Shown one piece after another: positions 1-8,531 of a stretch of 64,000 nt of DNA. Both the position numbers and the translations under genes were made by a program. Under the pieces are notes generated by a model. That model made no database searches, was not told the origin of the DNA, and saw only the letters and a program-made list of their open reading frames with translations. Position 1 is the first letter of the stretch. The number at the start of each line of letters is the position of its first letter. Source of the stretch: Actinomycetota bacterium (GTDB lineage: Bacteria > Actinomycetota > Thermoleophilia > Gaiellales > Gaiellaceae); assembly GCA_005888315.1 (NCBI GenBank), contig VAWH01000021.1, positions 1-64,000 of the forward strand, in the 5' to 3' direction.

Positions 1-1
1 C

Positions 2-124
2 AAGCAGGTGATGGAGCTGATGAGTCAGCCGCCCGACGCGATCGCGGCGCTCAGCGAAGCCGACCAGCGCGCTCTCCGAGACATCCTCGCCCGCGCGGTC
101 ACCCACCTCCACGCAGCCGGGTAG
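2..124 (+). CDS. C-terminal end of a MarR-family regulator (partial)
   Basis: Only the last 40 codons are present, ending in TAG at 122-124; the frame is open from base 2. The peptide contains LSEADQRALRDILARAVTHL, which resembles the C-terminal dimerisation helix of MarR regulators. The DNA-binding part lies outside the window, so the call rests on this helix alone. Two near-palindromic sites lie just downstream (172-186 and 266-280), but no gene start is visible next to them. Confidence 0.5.
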   Translation, partial: KQVMELMSQPPDAIAALSEADQRALRDILARAVTHLHAAG

Positions 125-171
125 CCGCCGATCCTAAAGCGCTCACGCCAGCCGTGGCGAAGCCCCTCCTA

Positions 172-186
172 GTAACAGACTGTCAC
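172..186. promoter_or_regulatory. Near-palindromic site, copy 1
   Basis: GTAACAG-A-CTGTCAC is an imperfect 15-bp dyad of the kind bound by TetR or MarR dimers. Its first 13 bases (171-183) form a perfect inverted repeat with 269-281 in copy 2. It lies in the convergent gap between a MarR-like gene end and the PASTA gene end, so its target promoter is unclear. Confidence 0.4.
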
Positions 187-265
187 TAAGTTAGGCATGG
201 CCCTGCAGGAGGGACGGGGTGCCGTCTTGCGCATTCCTCCACGAGTGCCGCCGTACTTCGGCCTT

Positions 266-280
266 GCAACAGTCTGTTAC
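266..280. promoter_or_regulatory. Near-palindromic site, copy 2
   Basis: GCAACAG-T-CTGTTAC is the partner of the site at 172-186. The two sites are in inverted orientation and enclose about 111 bp with no convincing gene. They could be paired operators or the ends of a small degenerate mobile element. Confidence 0.4.
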
Positions 281-327
281 TTGGTTGCCCGGCGGAGCGT
301 CTGCGGATGCATAGGCCGAGGCGCAGC

Positions 328-1581
328 TCAGCTCGACCCGACGTAGATGGTCACCGTCGAGCCGTCGGGCGCCCGCGTGCCGCCGGCCGGCTGCTCGTCG
401 ACGACGCGGCCGCTCTGGCTCGGATCCGGCGGCGGCACCGTGATCACCTGGACGCGAAAGCCGGCGTCTTGCAGCTTGCTCGTCGCCGTCTGCTGATCCT
501 GGCCGACCACGTCGGGAACCGCCGTCGTCGTCGCGCTTGGCCCGAGCGAGACCGCCAGCCGCACCTTTGAACCTTTGGGTACCGCCTTTCCGGGCGCCGC
601 GCTCTGGGCGATGACGCGACCAGACGGCTGCTGCGAGGGCACATACCTGACCCGCGCGGCGAGACCCGCCGAATGCAGTCGCCGCTGAGCCGCGGACTGC
701 TGCAGCCCAACGACCTTCGGCACCTTGACGGGTCGCGGCGCCGAGACGGTGCTCGTCCCGCTCGTCGTCGTTCCGCCGGTGGGCCCGGCGCCGGTCGAGA
801 CGTTGATCCGGACCTTGGAGCCCCGCGGGACTCTCTGGTTCGCGACCGGCTTCTGCGCGGTCACGGTCCCCTTCGGCTCGGCGCCCGGCACCTTGAACTC
901 GGCCGGCACGAGGCCCGCCGCCCGTAGAGCCGCCTTCGCGGACGAGGCCGGTTGCCCCACGACATTGGGAACAGTCGCTTGCCCCTTCGAAACGTTGAGC
1001 GAGACAGTTGAGTCTTTCGCAACGCTCGTCCCGGCCGCTGGGCTCTCGGCGACGACGGTTCCCGCAGCCGCCTTCGCCGGGACGCTGGTGACCTGCGACC
1101 GTAAGCCCGCTGCCTTCAACCGACCGACGGCGGCCGCGGTCTTCGTGCCGACCACGTTCGGAACGGACGTCTCAGCGGCGGCCGAGACGGACAGCGAGAC
1201 GTGGGAGTCGCGGTCGACCTGGGTCCCAGCGCCCGGGTCCTGCGCGAACACCGTTCGCGGCGGGAACCTGCTCGGCCTCGACGTGAGATCGGGAACCAAA
1301 CCGCGCGCGTTCAACCGGCGAACGGCTTCGTCCTGCTTGAGACCCACCACCGCCGGAACGGTGATCGCCGCCGAATTCTTCTTGTGGTCGTTGTCGCGCG
1401 AGAGGAAGTACGCAGCGAGCAGACCGCCGATCACGAGTAACAGAAGCAGCAGCAACCACGGCCAGATCTCGGGCAGCGGCGGCCGCCGGGGCGGGACATA
1501 ACGTTCTTCTTCGACGACCGGAGGACCCGCAGCGGCCTCGTCGACACGGGTCCGCCTCACCGGTCTTCGCCGAAGGCGCAT
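328..1581 (-). CDS. Membrane-anchored PASTA-repeat protein
   Basis: This 417-residue protein has a basic, proline-rich cytoplasmic N-terminus, one transmembrane helix at about residues 42-60 (WLLLLLLLVIGGLLAAYFL), and five PASTA repeats of about 68 residues. Each repeat begins with a V-P-x-V-V-G motif (near residues 74, 140, 208, 290 and 355). PASTA domains bind peptidoglycan or lipid II fragments, usually as the sensor part of PknB-type kinases. No kinase domain is present, so this is a stand-alone PASTA protein, perhaps a wall-binding partner of a kinase elsewhere. Repeats 3 and 4 are joined by a Gly/Thr/Ser-rich linker. An A/G-rich GGAG stretch precedes the ATG. Confidence 0.85.
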   Translation of the reverse strand: MRLRRRPVRRTRVDEAAAGPPVVEEERYVPPRRPPLPEIWPWLLLLLLLVIGGLLAAYFLSRDNDHKKNSAAITVPAVVGLKQDEAVRRLNARGLVPDLTSRPSRFPPRTVFAQDPGAGTQVDRDSHVSLSVSAAAETSVPNVVGTKTAAAVGRLKAAGLRSQVTSVPAKAAAGTVVAESPAAGTSVAKDSTVSLNVSKGQATVPNVVGQPASSAKAALRAAGLVPAEFKVPGAEPKGTVTAQKPVANQRVPRGSKVRINVSTGAGPTGGTTTSGTSTVSAPRPVKVPKVVGLQQSAAQRRLHSAGLAARVRYVPSQQPSGRVIAQSAAPGKAVPKGSKVRLAVSLGPSATTTAVPDVVGQDQQTATSKLQDAGFRVQVITVPPPDPSQSGRVVDEQPAGGTRAPDGSTVTIYVGSS

Positions 1582-1708
1582 GGCGCTGGATCTCCTAGCC
1601 GCTTCGAAAGTGCGCGAAACGCAGGCTTAACCTTTCGGGGGAGGCAGCGAACGCTGCGAGCACCGATAAAGAGAGCCGACGGAACGGCGTACTCCGTCAC
1701 TGCGGCGA

Positions 1709-2193
1709 ATGACCCTTCAAGCTCCTGCACCGATCCCAGTCGAGGCCTCCCAAGAGCCGGCTCTGCTGCGTCCCCCGCCAGAAGCCGAGCTGGTCCAAGC
1801 CGGCAAGCTGTCGATGGGGCAACTGGCGCAGGCACACCGCGACCGGCTCGAGACCGGCAAGCAGGTGCTCGACATCATCGTCGACCGCGGCTGGATCTCC
1901 GCCGAGGAGGTTGCCGAGCTCCGGGCTGCGTACGGCATCGAGACTCCTGCCCCGCCTGCCATGCAAGCTGCCCCCGAACCTTCGCGCGTTACGCGATCGC
2001 AATCCGCCTTACGAACGGCGACTTGATCACGGCGGGCGAGACCGAGGGCTCGGACAAAGCCGCAGCACTTGGTCATGCGGTGGTAGCCGACCTCACGAAG
2101 GAAGACGGCGAGTGGCCTTTCTTCGGAGGTAGGTACATCAACCCCGAGACGATCGTCTCGGTCGATCTGCTCCCCGAAGACTCCCAGAGCTAA
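1709..2193 (+). pseudogene. Small conserved-looking protein gene interrupted by a frameshift
   Basis: The first part (1709 to about 1975) encodes an acidic helical segment with KLSMGQLAQAHRDRLETGKQ followed by DRGWISAEEVAELRAAYG. That frame then degenerates and stops at 2024-2026. From about 1976 the next frame reads sensibly to TAA at 2191-2193, with YAIAIRLTNGDLITAGE and WPFFGGRYINPETIVSVDLL. One missing C in the C5 run at 1971-1975 would join the two halves into a protein of about 161 residues. The function is unknown. I cannot tell a real frameshift from a homopolymer sequencing error. Confidence 0.55.
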
Positions 2194-2244
2194 GCGCCGC
2201 GTCGTAACCGCGGGTCGGCTTGGCTCAAGTCCGCGGCTGCTGTT

Positions 2245-2265
2245 ACCGTTAACTTGGTTAACGGT
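2245..2265. promoter_or_regulatory. Perfect palindromic operator upstream of the MarR gene
   Basis: ACCGTTAAC-TTG-GTTAACGGT has two exact 9-bp inverted arms and ends 2 bp before the ATG at 2268. There is almost no room for a leader, so the operator must overlap the core promoter. This is typical of MarR autorepression, and would also control the co-transcribed MFS gene. Confidence 0.75.
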
Positions 2266-2267
2266 TT

Positions 2268-2708
2268 ATGACAGCACTCGCCACCGCCACCGATCCCGTC
2301 ACCGTCGCGAACCGGCTCCGGCCGGTTCTCTTGAAGCTCAACCGCCACCTGCGGCGAGAGATTCATTCGCTCGGCGTCACCGGCGGGCAGGCCTCCCTCC
2401 TGTTCACGATCCAGCGGCGGCCGGGGATCGGCGTACGCGAGCTCGCGGCCCTCGAGCGGATGTCCGCGCCCGGTATGTCCAAGTACGTTGGGCGCCTCGA
2501 GGCTGCGGGCCTGATCGTCCGCGAGCCTTCTGACGAAGACCGCAGGCGGGTCGGTCTCCGCGTCTCGCCCGAAGGTGAGCGCGTGCTCCGCTCCGTCAAG
2601 TCGCGCCGCACCGCCTGGTTGGCAGCTCGGCTGACGCGTCTTTCCGAAGCGGAGCTCGAGGCCGTCGACGCCGCGATCGAGCCGTTGCAAGAGCTGATCG
2701 ACGAGTGA
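2268..2708 (+). CDS. MarR-family transcriptional regulator
   Basis: This 146-residue protein has the MarR winged-helix layout: an N-terminal helix (ATDPVTVANRLRPVLLKLNR), recognition region LAALERMSAPGMSKYVGRLE, and wing DEDRRRVGLRVSPEGERVL near residues 87-106. The end of the gene overlaps the start of the MFS transporter by 4 bp (GTGA), so the two form an operon. The regulator probably represses both from the palindrome at 2245-2265 until a ligand, perhaps a transporter substrate, releases it. The ATG 2 bp after the operator, with no Shine-Dalgarno sequence, suggests a leaderless transcript. Confidence 0.9.
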   Translation: MTALATATDPVTVANRLRPVLLKLNRHLRREIHSLGVTGGQASLLFTIQRRPGIGVRELAALERMSAPGMSKYVGRLEAAGLIVREPSDEDRRRVGLRVSPEGERVLRSVKSRRTAWLAARLTRLSEAELEAVDAAIEPLQELIDE

Positions 2709-3952
2709 CCGCCGCCATCCTGACGATCAACCGCCGCGCCTTCGCGAGCCTTCGTATGCATCGGAATTACCGCCTCTATTTCCTCGGCCAGGCCGTGTCG
2801 CAGAGCGGCACCTGGATCGACAAGGTCGCTCAGGCCTGGCTCGTTCTCGCGCTGACACATTCGGCCTTCGCGGTCGGCGTGCTGGCCGCCTGCCAGTTCG
2901 TGCCGTTCAGCGTCCTTGGCCTGATGGCCGGGGTGATCGTCGACCGGCTGGACACCTGGCGCACCGTGATCGTCACGCAGGCGATCAGGATGGTGATAGC
3001 GGCGACGCTTGCCGGGGTCGTGCTTGCCGGCGTCGTGCAGGTGTGGATGGTCTACACGCTCGCCGTGTTGACCGGGATCGTGCTCGTGCTCGACGCGCCG
3101 TCGCGCCAGCAGCTGACCTTCAAGATGGTCGGGCGGGGCGAGCTGCCGAACGCGGTCGCGCTCAACTCCTCCCTCTTCAACGCCGCGCGCATCGTCGGCC
3201 CCGGCATCGGCGGCCTGCTGATTGCCGCGTTCGGGGTCGGACCCGCCTTCGCGATCAACGCCGCCAGCTTCGTGGCGGTGCTCGGCGGACTGCTGTTGAT
3301 GGACACGAGCAAGCTCGTCGCCTTCGCGCCGCGGGAGCACCTGCCGACGCTCTTCGCGAGCCTCCGGGAAGGCATCTCCTACGCGCGCGAGAGCCCACAC
3401 GTGCGGCTGGTCTTGACGATGCTGGTCGCGATCTCGACGATCGCGATGAACTTCAACGTGCTCCTCCCGGTGCTGGCGGGCCGGACGCTGGACTCGGGCC
3501 CCGGGGTCTTCGGCCTGATCGCCGCCTGCTTCGGCGCTGGAGCGCTCGTCGGCGGCCTGCTCTCGGCGGCGCTTTCGCGAGCTAGCTGGAAGGCAATCGT
3601 CGCCGGCGCCGGTGGGCTCGGGCTCACAGAGCTCGTGCTGGCGCCGCAGCACTCGCTGGGCCCGGCCGTCGTGCTGCTGTTCATCGCCGGCGTCTGCTTC
3701 ACGCTCTACACGGCGAACTCAAACGCCGTCCTTCAGCTCCGCGCGCCGGACCACCTCCGCGGTCGCGTGATCGGCTTCTACTACTTCGCCTTCAACGGGC
3801 TTGCGCCCCTCGGCGGCATCCTGACCGGCTGGCTCGCCGCCACCGGCGGCACTGAGCTCGCGTTTGCGGTCGCCGGCGCGGTCACGGCGGTCGTTGCGAT
3901 CGCCGCTGTGCCCCAGTTGCCGCACATTCGTGCGGAAACCAAGCCGGCCTGA
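2705..3952 (+). CDS. MFS transporter, EntS/DHA3-like
   Basis: This 415-residue integral membrane protein has about 12 hydrophobic segments. It begins with a typical MFS_3 N-terminus, NYRLYFLGQAVSQSGTWIDK, after which TM1 continues. A cytoplasmic loop near residues 195-225 separates the two six-helix halves. The family exports siderophores, macrolides and other small molecules by proton antiport. The GTG start overlaps the marR stop, so expression is coupled to the regulator. The substrate cannot be read from sequence. Pairing with an autoregulated MarR favours drug or toxic-metabolite export. Confidence 0.85.
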   Translation: MTAAILTINRRAFASLRMHRNYRLYFLGQAVSQSGTWIDKVAQAWLVLALTHSAFAVGVLAACQFVPFSVLGLMAGVIVDRLDTWRTVIVTQAIRMVIAATLAGVVLAGVVQVWMVYTLAVLTGIVLVLDAPSRQQLTFKMVGRGELPNAVALNSSLFNAARIVGPGIGGLLIAAFGVGPAFAINAASFVAVLGGLLLMDTSKLVAFAPREHLPTLFASLREGISYARESPHVRLVLTMLVAISTIAMNFNVLLPVLAGRTLDSGPGVFGLIAACFGAGALVGGLLSAALSRASWKAIVAGAGGLGLTELVLAPQHSLGPAVVLLFIAGVCFTLYTANSNAVLQLRAPDHLRGRVIGFYYFAFNGLAPLGGILTGWLAATGGTELAFAVAGAVTAVVAIAAVPQLPHIRAETKPA

Positions 3953-3994
3953 AATTTTCCAGCTCGCATTCTGCGACAGGAGTAGGGTTGGATC

Positions 3995-5617
3995 GTGCGT
4001 CGTGCGCTGGTCGCCTCGCTCGCGTCGCTCGTGGTTACGGGCGCGGCGGTCGGCGGGACGTTCCAGGGTAGCTCGCGCCCCGACCACCTGAGCGGTACCG
4101 CCGGCAGCGACGTTCTCTACGGCTACGGCGGCAAGGACGAGATCCACGGCCTCGCGGGCGACGATCTGATCAACGGCGGCGTCGGCGCGGACGTCCTGTC
4201 CGGCGGCGCCGGCAACGACCGGATCGCCGCGGCCGACGGGACGAGCGACGTCGTGCGCTGCGGCCCGGGACGCGACATCGTCACCGCCGATCTCGGCGAC
4301 TCGCTAAACCGCTGCGAGGTCGTCAGCCGCCGTCTTTCCCGCGACCCGTACCGAGGCGGGGGTGCGCAGCACGAGACGGAGGTCGAGCCGAGCAGCTTCG
4401 CGCACGGAAAGACGATCGTCACGGCGTTCCAGGTCGGCCGGTTCGTCGACAGCGGCGCCGCGAACATCGGCTTTGCGACTTCACACGACGCGGGCGCGAC
4501 CTGGACGACGGGGCTGCTCCCGCGCCTGTCGATCTTTTCGGTGCCGCCCGGGCCGCTCTCACGGGTGAGCGATCCCGTGGTCGCGTACGACCGTTTTCAT
4601 CGGACGTGGCTGATCGGGGCGGTCGGCCTCACCGGGGACTCGACCGTGCTCACCGTCAGCCGCTCGCGCGACGGCGTCACCTGGGGCGCACCCGTCACCG
4701 CCGCGCAGCGCGACGAAGGTGACTACGACAAGGAGTGGCTGACCTGCGACAACTGGCCGAGTAGCCCGTTTCGCGGCCGGTGCTACCTCTCATACATGGA
4801 CTTCGAGAACCAGGGCGTGATGACGCGACGCTCGCTGGACGGCGGCCGCACCTGGTCAGAACAGGTCGGGTGGCTCCTTCCGCCGGCGCTGAAGAACATC
4901 GCCAACGGCGTTCAGCCCGTGGTCCGACCTGACGGAACGGTCGTGATTCCCTTCGAGCTCTTCGAATCGCCCGGCAGCAGGCTCAATCAGATGGCCGCGA
5001 TCCGTTCGCTCGACGGCGGTGCCACCTTCCTGCCTGCTCTTCCGATCGCTCGGCTGCTCGCAAACGACGTGGCGGGAATCCGCGCGCCGCCGCTCCCTTC
5101 CGTGGCAATTGACGGCGCGGGGACGATCTACCTCGCCTGGACGGACTGTCGCTACATCACTGAATGCCAGTCCAACGGGATCGTGGTCTCGCAGTCGCGC
5201 GACGGCATCGACTGGACCGCGCCGGCACGTGTGCGCGCGGGCGGTCGCGGCACTTTCGTCAACCACTTCCTCCCTGGCCTCGCAGCAGTCGGGACCGGCC
5301 CGCACGTCAGGCTTGCGGTCGCCTACTACTCGGCGCCGAACCCGACGGGCTGCAACTACACCTGCCAATCGCCGATCAAAGCGTGGCTCTCGCTTTCGGA
5401 CAACGGCGGCAGGACCTGGCGAGGGCCCCAGCAGCTGAGCACCGAGATCGTGCTTTCAGGCTGGCTTGCCTACACCGGCGTCGGCCGGATGCTCGGCGAC
5501 TACATTTCGACCACGTGGGCCGACGGCAGGCCGTTTCCCGTCTTTCCGCTGGCATCCGCGCCGGCGCGGGGCGGACTTCGCGAAGAGATCTTCGTGACCC
5601 AGACAATGCTTCCGTAG
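3995..5617 (+). CDS. Secreted protein with hemolysin-type repeats and BNR/sialidase-like propeller
   Basis: This 540-residue protein starts with a signal peptide (about residues 1-21). Next comes a short block of hemolysin-type glycine/aspartate repeats (GTAGSDVLYGYGGKDEIHG and following, residues 30-80). Several Asp-box motifs of the S-x-D-x-G-x-T-W type follow (SHDAGATW, SLDGGRTW, SLDGGATF, SDNGGRTW), indicating a sialidase/BNR beta-propeller. Both parts are extracellular folds; the first normally binds calcium. Catalytic sialidase residues were not confirmed, so the propeller may only bind ligand. A leaderless-type promoter (TAGGGT at 3983-3988, then 6 nt, then GTG) supports the start. Confidence 0.75.
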   Translation: MRRALVASLASLVVTGAAVGGTFQGSSRPDHLSGTAGSDVLYGYGGKDEIHGLAGDDLINGGVGADVLSGGAGNDRIAAADGTSDVVRCGPGRDIVTADLGDSLNRCEVVSRRLSRDPYRGGGAQHETEVEPSSFAHGKTIVTAFQVGRFVDSGAANIGFATSHDAGATWTTGLLPRLSIFSVPPGPLSRVSDPVVAYDRFHRTWLIGAVGLTGDSTVLTVSRSRDGVTWGAPVTAAQRDEGDYDKEWLTCDNWPSSPFRGRCYLSYMDFENQGVMTRRSLDGGRTWSEQVGWLLPPALKNIANGVQPVVRPDGTVVIPFELFESPGSRLNQMAAIRSLDGGATFLPALPIARLLANDVAGIRAPPLPSVAIDGAGTIYLAWTDCRYITECQSNGIVVSQSRDGIDWTAPARVRAGGRGTFVNHFLPGLAAVGTGPHVRLAVAYYSAPNPTGCNYTCQSPIKAWLSLSDNGGRTWRGPQQLSTEIVLSGWLAYTGVGRMLGDYISTTWADGRPFPVFPLASAPARGGLREEIFVTQTMLP

Positions 5618-5683
5618 CGGGCTTTTTACGTTCGTCTTACATCATCGGCGACGAACGCTCACGTTGACGGGGACAATGAGATA

Positions 5684-6379
5684 GTGGCCAGACGGGGTCT
5701 CAAGATTGCCGTGCTCGCTTGCGTGGCGGCCGTGGCAGCGCCTGCCTTCGGCGCCCGCCCGGTGCCGACCTCGGTGAGCTCGTACCTGCTCGGCGCGAAA
5801 ATGATTCGCGGCGAATTCGTCGTCAAGGCGAACGGCCTCCACGACTATCGGCTCGACCGCGGCAAGCTGCTCAGACGCTACGCCGCGGGTTCCCTCAACT
5901 TGCTCCAGCGCGACGGGACGAAAACGCCTGTCAAGGTCGCCTCGAGCGCGCGCGTGTTCCTCAATGGGGCGCCTTCCACGCTGCGCCGGCTGCGCGCGGG
6001 AATGCAGATTGCAGTTGCTCACGACGGTGACCTTCCGGCCGACACGGTCTTCGCCGGGTCGAAGCACGCGCCGAAGTGGGCGCAGTCGATGGTTGCGCTG
6101 ATGTTGGGCAACCGACTCGTCCGCGGCGAGATCGCGCTCAAGGACACGGTCCTCCACGATTACCGGCTCGACCATGGCCGCATCAAAGACGTCGGTGTCT
6201 TCACGCTTCTGTTGAGGGAGCCTGACGGGTCGGAGGTGACGATCAGCATCTCGCCGAACGTGCGCGTCAGACTCAACGGCAAGAATGCAAGCTTCTTCCA
6301 GCTGCGAACGGGCATGATGGCGACGACGTTGCGCGACGGCGACAAACCTGCGGACCAGGTCTTCGCGACGGGCAGGTGA
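5684..6379 (+). CDS. Secreted protein with two tandem copies of one domain
   Basis: This 231-residue protein has a signal peptide (KIAVLACVAAVAAPAFGA, residues 7-24) and two repeats of about 100 residues. Each repeat contains IRGEFVVKANGLHDYRLDRG or VRGEIALKDTVLHDYRLDHG, then a beta-rich part with VRLNG or VFLNG, then LRTGM or LRAGM and a D-G-D-x-P-A-D-x-V-F ending. I do not recognise the family. Its 3' end overlaps the response-regulator start by 4 bp, so it leads an operon with the two-component system. It may be a signal input or an output of that system. Confidence 0.65.
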   Translation: MARRGLKIAVLACVAAVAAPAFGARPVPTSVSSYLLGAKMIRGEFVVKANGLHDYRLDRGKLLRRYAAGSLNLLQRDGTKTPVKVASSARVFLNGAPSTLRRLRAGMQIAVAHDGDLPADTVFAGSKHAPKWAQSMVALMLGNRLVRGEIALKDTVLHDYRLDHGRIKDVGVFTLLLREPDGSEVTISISPNVRVRLNGKNASFFQLRTGMMATTLRDGDKPADQVFATGR

Positions 6380-7074
6380 ACGCCAAGCCCGTCGCCAACG
6401 GGAGCCAGCAAGGCACGGTCTTGCTCGTCGAGGACGAGCATTCGATCGGCTCCATGACTCGCGGGTATCTCGAGCGCAGCGGCTGGCGCGTCGTCTGGGT
6501 CCGCACCGGAGAAGAGGCGCTGGCCGAGCTCAGCCGGCACCAGATCCGGATCGTCATCCTCGACATCCGCCTGCCCGGCATCGACGGGTTCGACGTCGCC
6601 CGGTTGGTGCGGACTCGCTCGGACGTGCCAATCCTCATGCTCACCGCGCGCGACGAGGAGCCCGACCGAGTCGCCGGGCTCGAGCTTGGCGCCGACGATT
6701 ACCTGACGAAGCCGTTCTCGCCGCGCGAGCTCGTCGCCCGCATGAAGGCAGTCCTGCGCCGCACCGATGGGCGAGGCGCCGAGGAGGTACTCACACTGGA
6801 CGACGTCGTTCTGAACCGGAACGCCCGCGAGGTTGCGGTCGACGGCAAGGCGGTCGAGTTGACGACCAAGGAATTCGACCTGCTCGCGACCTTGCTCGAG
6901 AATCCGGGCATAGTGGTCAGCCGTGACCAGCTGCTCGACCGGGTCTGGGGGATGACCTACCCTGGCGGAACCCGGACCGTCGACGTACACGTCGCGCAGC
7001 TCCGCCGCAAGCTCGGCCGGCCCGAGCTGATCCACACCGTTCGCGGAGCCGGATACAAGACCGTACGACCGTGA
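6376..7074 (+). CDS. OmpR-family DNA-binding response regulator
   Basis: This 232-residue protein has an N-terminal receiver domain (residues 14-125): acidic pair ED at 19-20, phospho-acceptor Asp near residue 63 in ILDIRLPG, conserved Thr/Ala in MLTARDE, and Lys in YLTKPF. A C-terminal winged helix (about 137-232) contains VELTTKEFDLLATLLENPG and RTVDVHVAQLRRKLG. It overlaps its neighbours by 4 bp on each side and belongs to one transcript with the histidine kinase. The target may include the hemolysin-repeat gene at the end of the operon; that is inference. Confidence 0.95.
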   Translation: MNAKPVANGSQQGTVLLVEDEHSIGSMTRGYLERSGWRVVWVRTGEEALAELSRHQIRIVILDIRLPGIDGFDVARLVRTRSDVPILMLTARDEEPDRVAGLELGADDYLTKPFSPRELVARMKAVLRRTDGRGAEEVLTLDDVVLNRNAREVAVDGKAVELTTKEFDLLATLLENPGIVVSRDQLLDRVWGMTYPGGTRTVDVHVAQLRRKLGRPELIHTVRGAGYKTVRP

Positions 7075-8531
7075 CGCCGCTCGCGACGTCACCGCCAGCC
7101 CGAACACGTGATACAGGACGGCGCCGCTCGCTGCGGACGAACCTGTTCGTGGCGACCGTACTCGTGGTCGTGCTCTCGGTCGGCCTGATGCTTGCGATCG
7201 GCGCAGTGCTGACGCGGCGCGCTGTCGAGCGGGCGACGTTGAAGGACGTCGCCCACCAGGCAGATCTGCTGGCGGCCAGGGAGCGAGCCGCGATCTTCCC
7301 GTGTGCGCGGCTCAATGACATTCGGCCTTACTTCTCGCGCCAGCACGAGATCCCGGCGTGTGTGCCCCTGAATCGCCCGTCGAAGTACCTGCCGGGCGAT
7401 CTCTACAAGACCGTCCGGGCGAAGAAGCGCGTCAACGGAACGATCCGGGTCGGGAGCACCAATTATTTCTACGCTGCCCGGCCCGCAAGTAGCCACCTCG
7501 AGCTCGTCCTACTGCGCCCGAAGAGGCTCGGAAACACTGCTTTCTACCCCTTCCTCGTGGGTCTGCTGATCGCCGCAGGGGCAGGTATCGCGCTGGCAGC
7601 GCTCACCGCCTTCCTGCTCGCCCGGCGGATCGCCCGGCCCGTCCGGCGGGTGGTCGACGCCACGCGCCATCTCGCCGAGGAACGCGATCCCGAGCTCGTT
7701 CCGATCGAGGGCGCATACGAGATCGCCAGCCTCGCGCATGCCTTCAATGAGATGGCCGAACAACTCGCGCGGGCGCGCGCCGCCGAGAAGCAGTTCCTGC
7801 TCTCCGTCAGCCACGAGCTGAAGACACCGCTGACTGCGATTCGCGGCTACGCCGAGGGCGTCGCGGATGGAACGTTCGACATGGACGAGGCGGTGGCGAC
7901 GATCTCGCTCGAAGCCGCACGGCTCGAGCGCCTCGTCGGCGACCTGCTCGACCTCGCGCGAATGAACCGCACGGACTTCTCGATCCACCGCGAGCGTGTC
8001 GACCTCGGCGCGATCGCGCACGAGGCCGTCCACCGTTACGAGGCGCAGGCCCGCGACTTCGGAGTCACGCTCGAGGCCTTCGCGCCCGCCCCCTCGCCCG
8101 CGATCGGCGACCCCGACCGCGTCCTACAGGTGACCTCCAACCTGGTCGAGAACGCGCTCCGGCTGACCCCGCGCGGCGGGGTGGTTCGCGTCTCCGCCGA
8201 GCCGGGGGCGCTCGTCGTCGAGGACACCGGCCCGGGCTTGAGCGCGGCGGACCTGCCGCGCGCCTTCGAGCGCTTCTACCTCTACTCCCGTTACTCGTCC
8301 GACCGACCGGTCGGCACCGGGCTCGGCCTCTCGATCGTCAAGGAGCTAATCCAGGGCATGGGCGGCTCGGTCGATGTGGAGACGACCTCGGGTCGAGGGA
8401 CGAAATTCACGGTCCGCCTCCCCGGCGCCGACGGCCTCGGTTTTACCGACGGCTTACGCGCGGCGAACCGAGACCTGACCCCGGCCGGGGAGGATGCGGT
8501 CGCTGAATCCGACCAGGAGGTTCTCAGGTGA
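7071..8531 (+). CDS. Membrane sensor histidine kinase
   Basis: This 486-residue kinase has TM1 at about 25-47, an extracellular sensor region of about 110 residues containing two Cys (FPCARLND and IPACVPLN) that could pair, TM2 at about 159-180, and HAMP at 181-235. The dimerisation domain carries the phospho-accepting His in SVSHELKTPLTAIRGY (near 248). The ATPase domain has N box SNLVENALRL, G1 EDTGPGL and G2 GTGLGLSIVKEL. It overlaps the response regulator upstream and the hemolysin-repeat gene downstream, so the pair is a cognate envelope-sensing system. Confidence 0.93.
   Translation: MTPLATSPPARTRDTGRRRSLRTNLFVATVLVVVLSVGLMLAIGAVLTRRAVERATLKDVAHQADLLAARERAAIFPCARLNDIRPYFSRQHEIPACVPLNRPSKYLPGDLYKTVRAKKRVNGTIRVGSTNYFYAARPASSHLELVLLRPKRLGNTAFYPFLVGLLIAAGAGIALAALTAFLLARRIARPVRRVVDATRHLAEERDPELVPIEGAYEIASLAHAFNEMAEQLARARAAEKQFLLSVSHELKTPLTAIRGYAEGVADGTFDMDEAVATISLEAARLERLVGDLLDLARMNRTDFSIHRERVDLGAIAHEAVHRYEAQARDFGVTLEAFAPAPSPAIGDPDRVLQVTSNLVENALRLTPRGGVVRVSAEPGALVVEDTGPGLSAADLPRAFERFYLYSRYSSDRPVGTGLGLSIVKELIQGMGGSVDVETTSGRGTKFTVRLPGADGLGFTDGLRAANRDLTPAGEDAVAESDQEVLR

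Noticed and set aside
1965-1990. Programmed -1 frameshift site
   Set aside because: The C5 run does not form X-XXY-YYZ re-pairing in both tRNA sites, so an indel explains it better.
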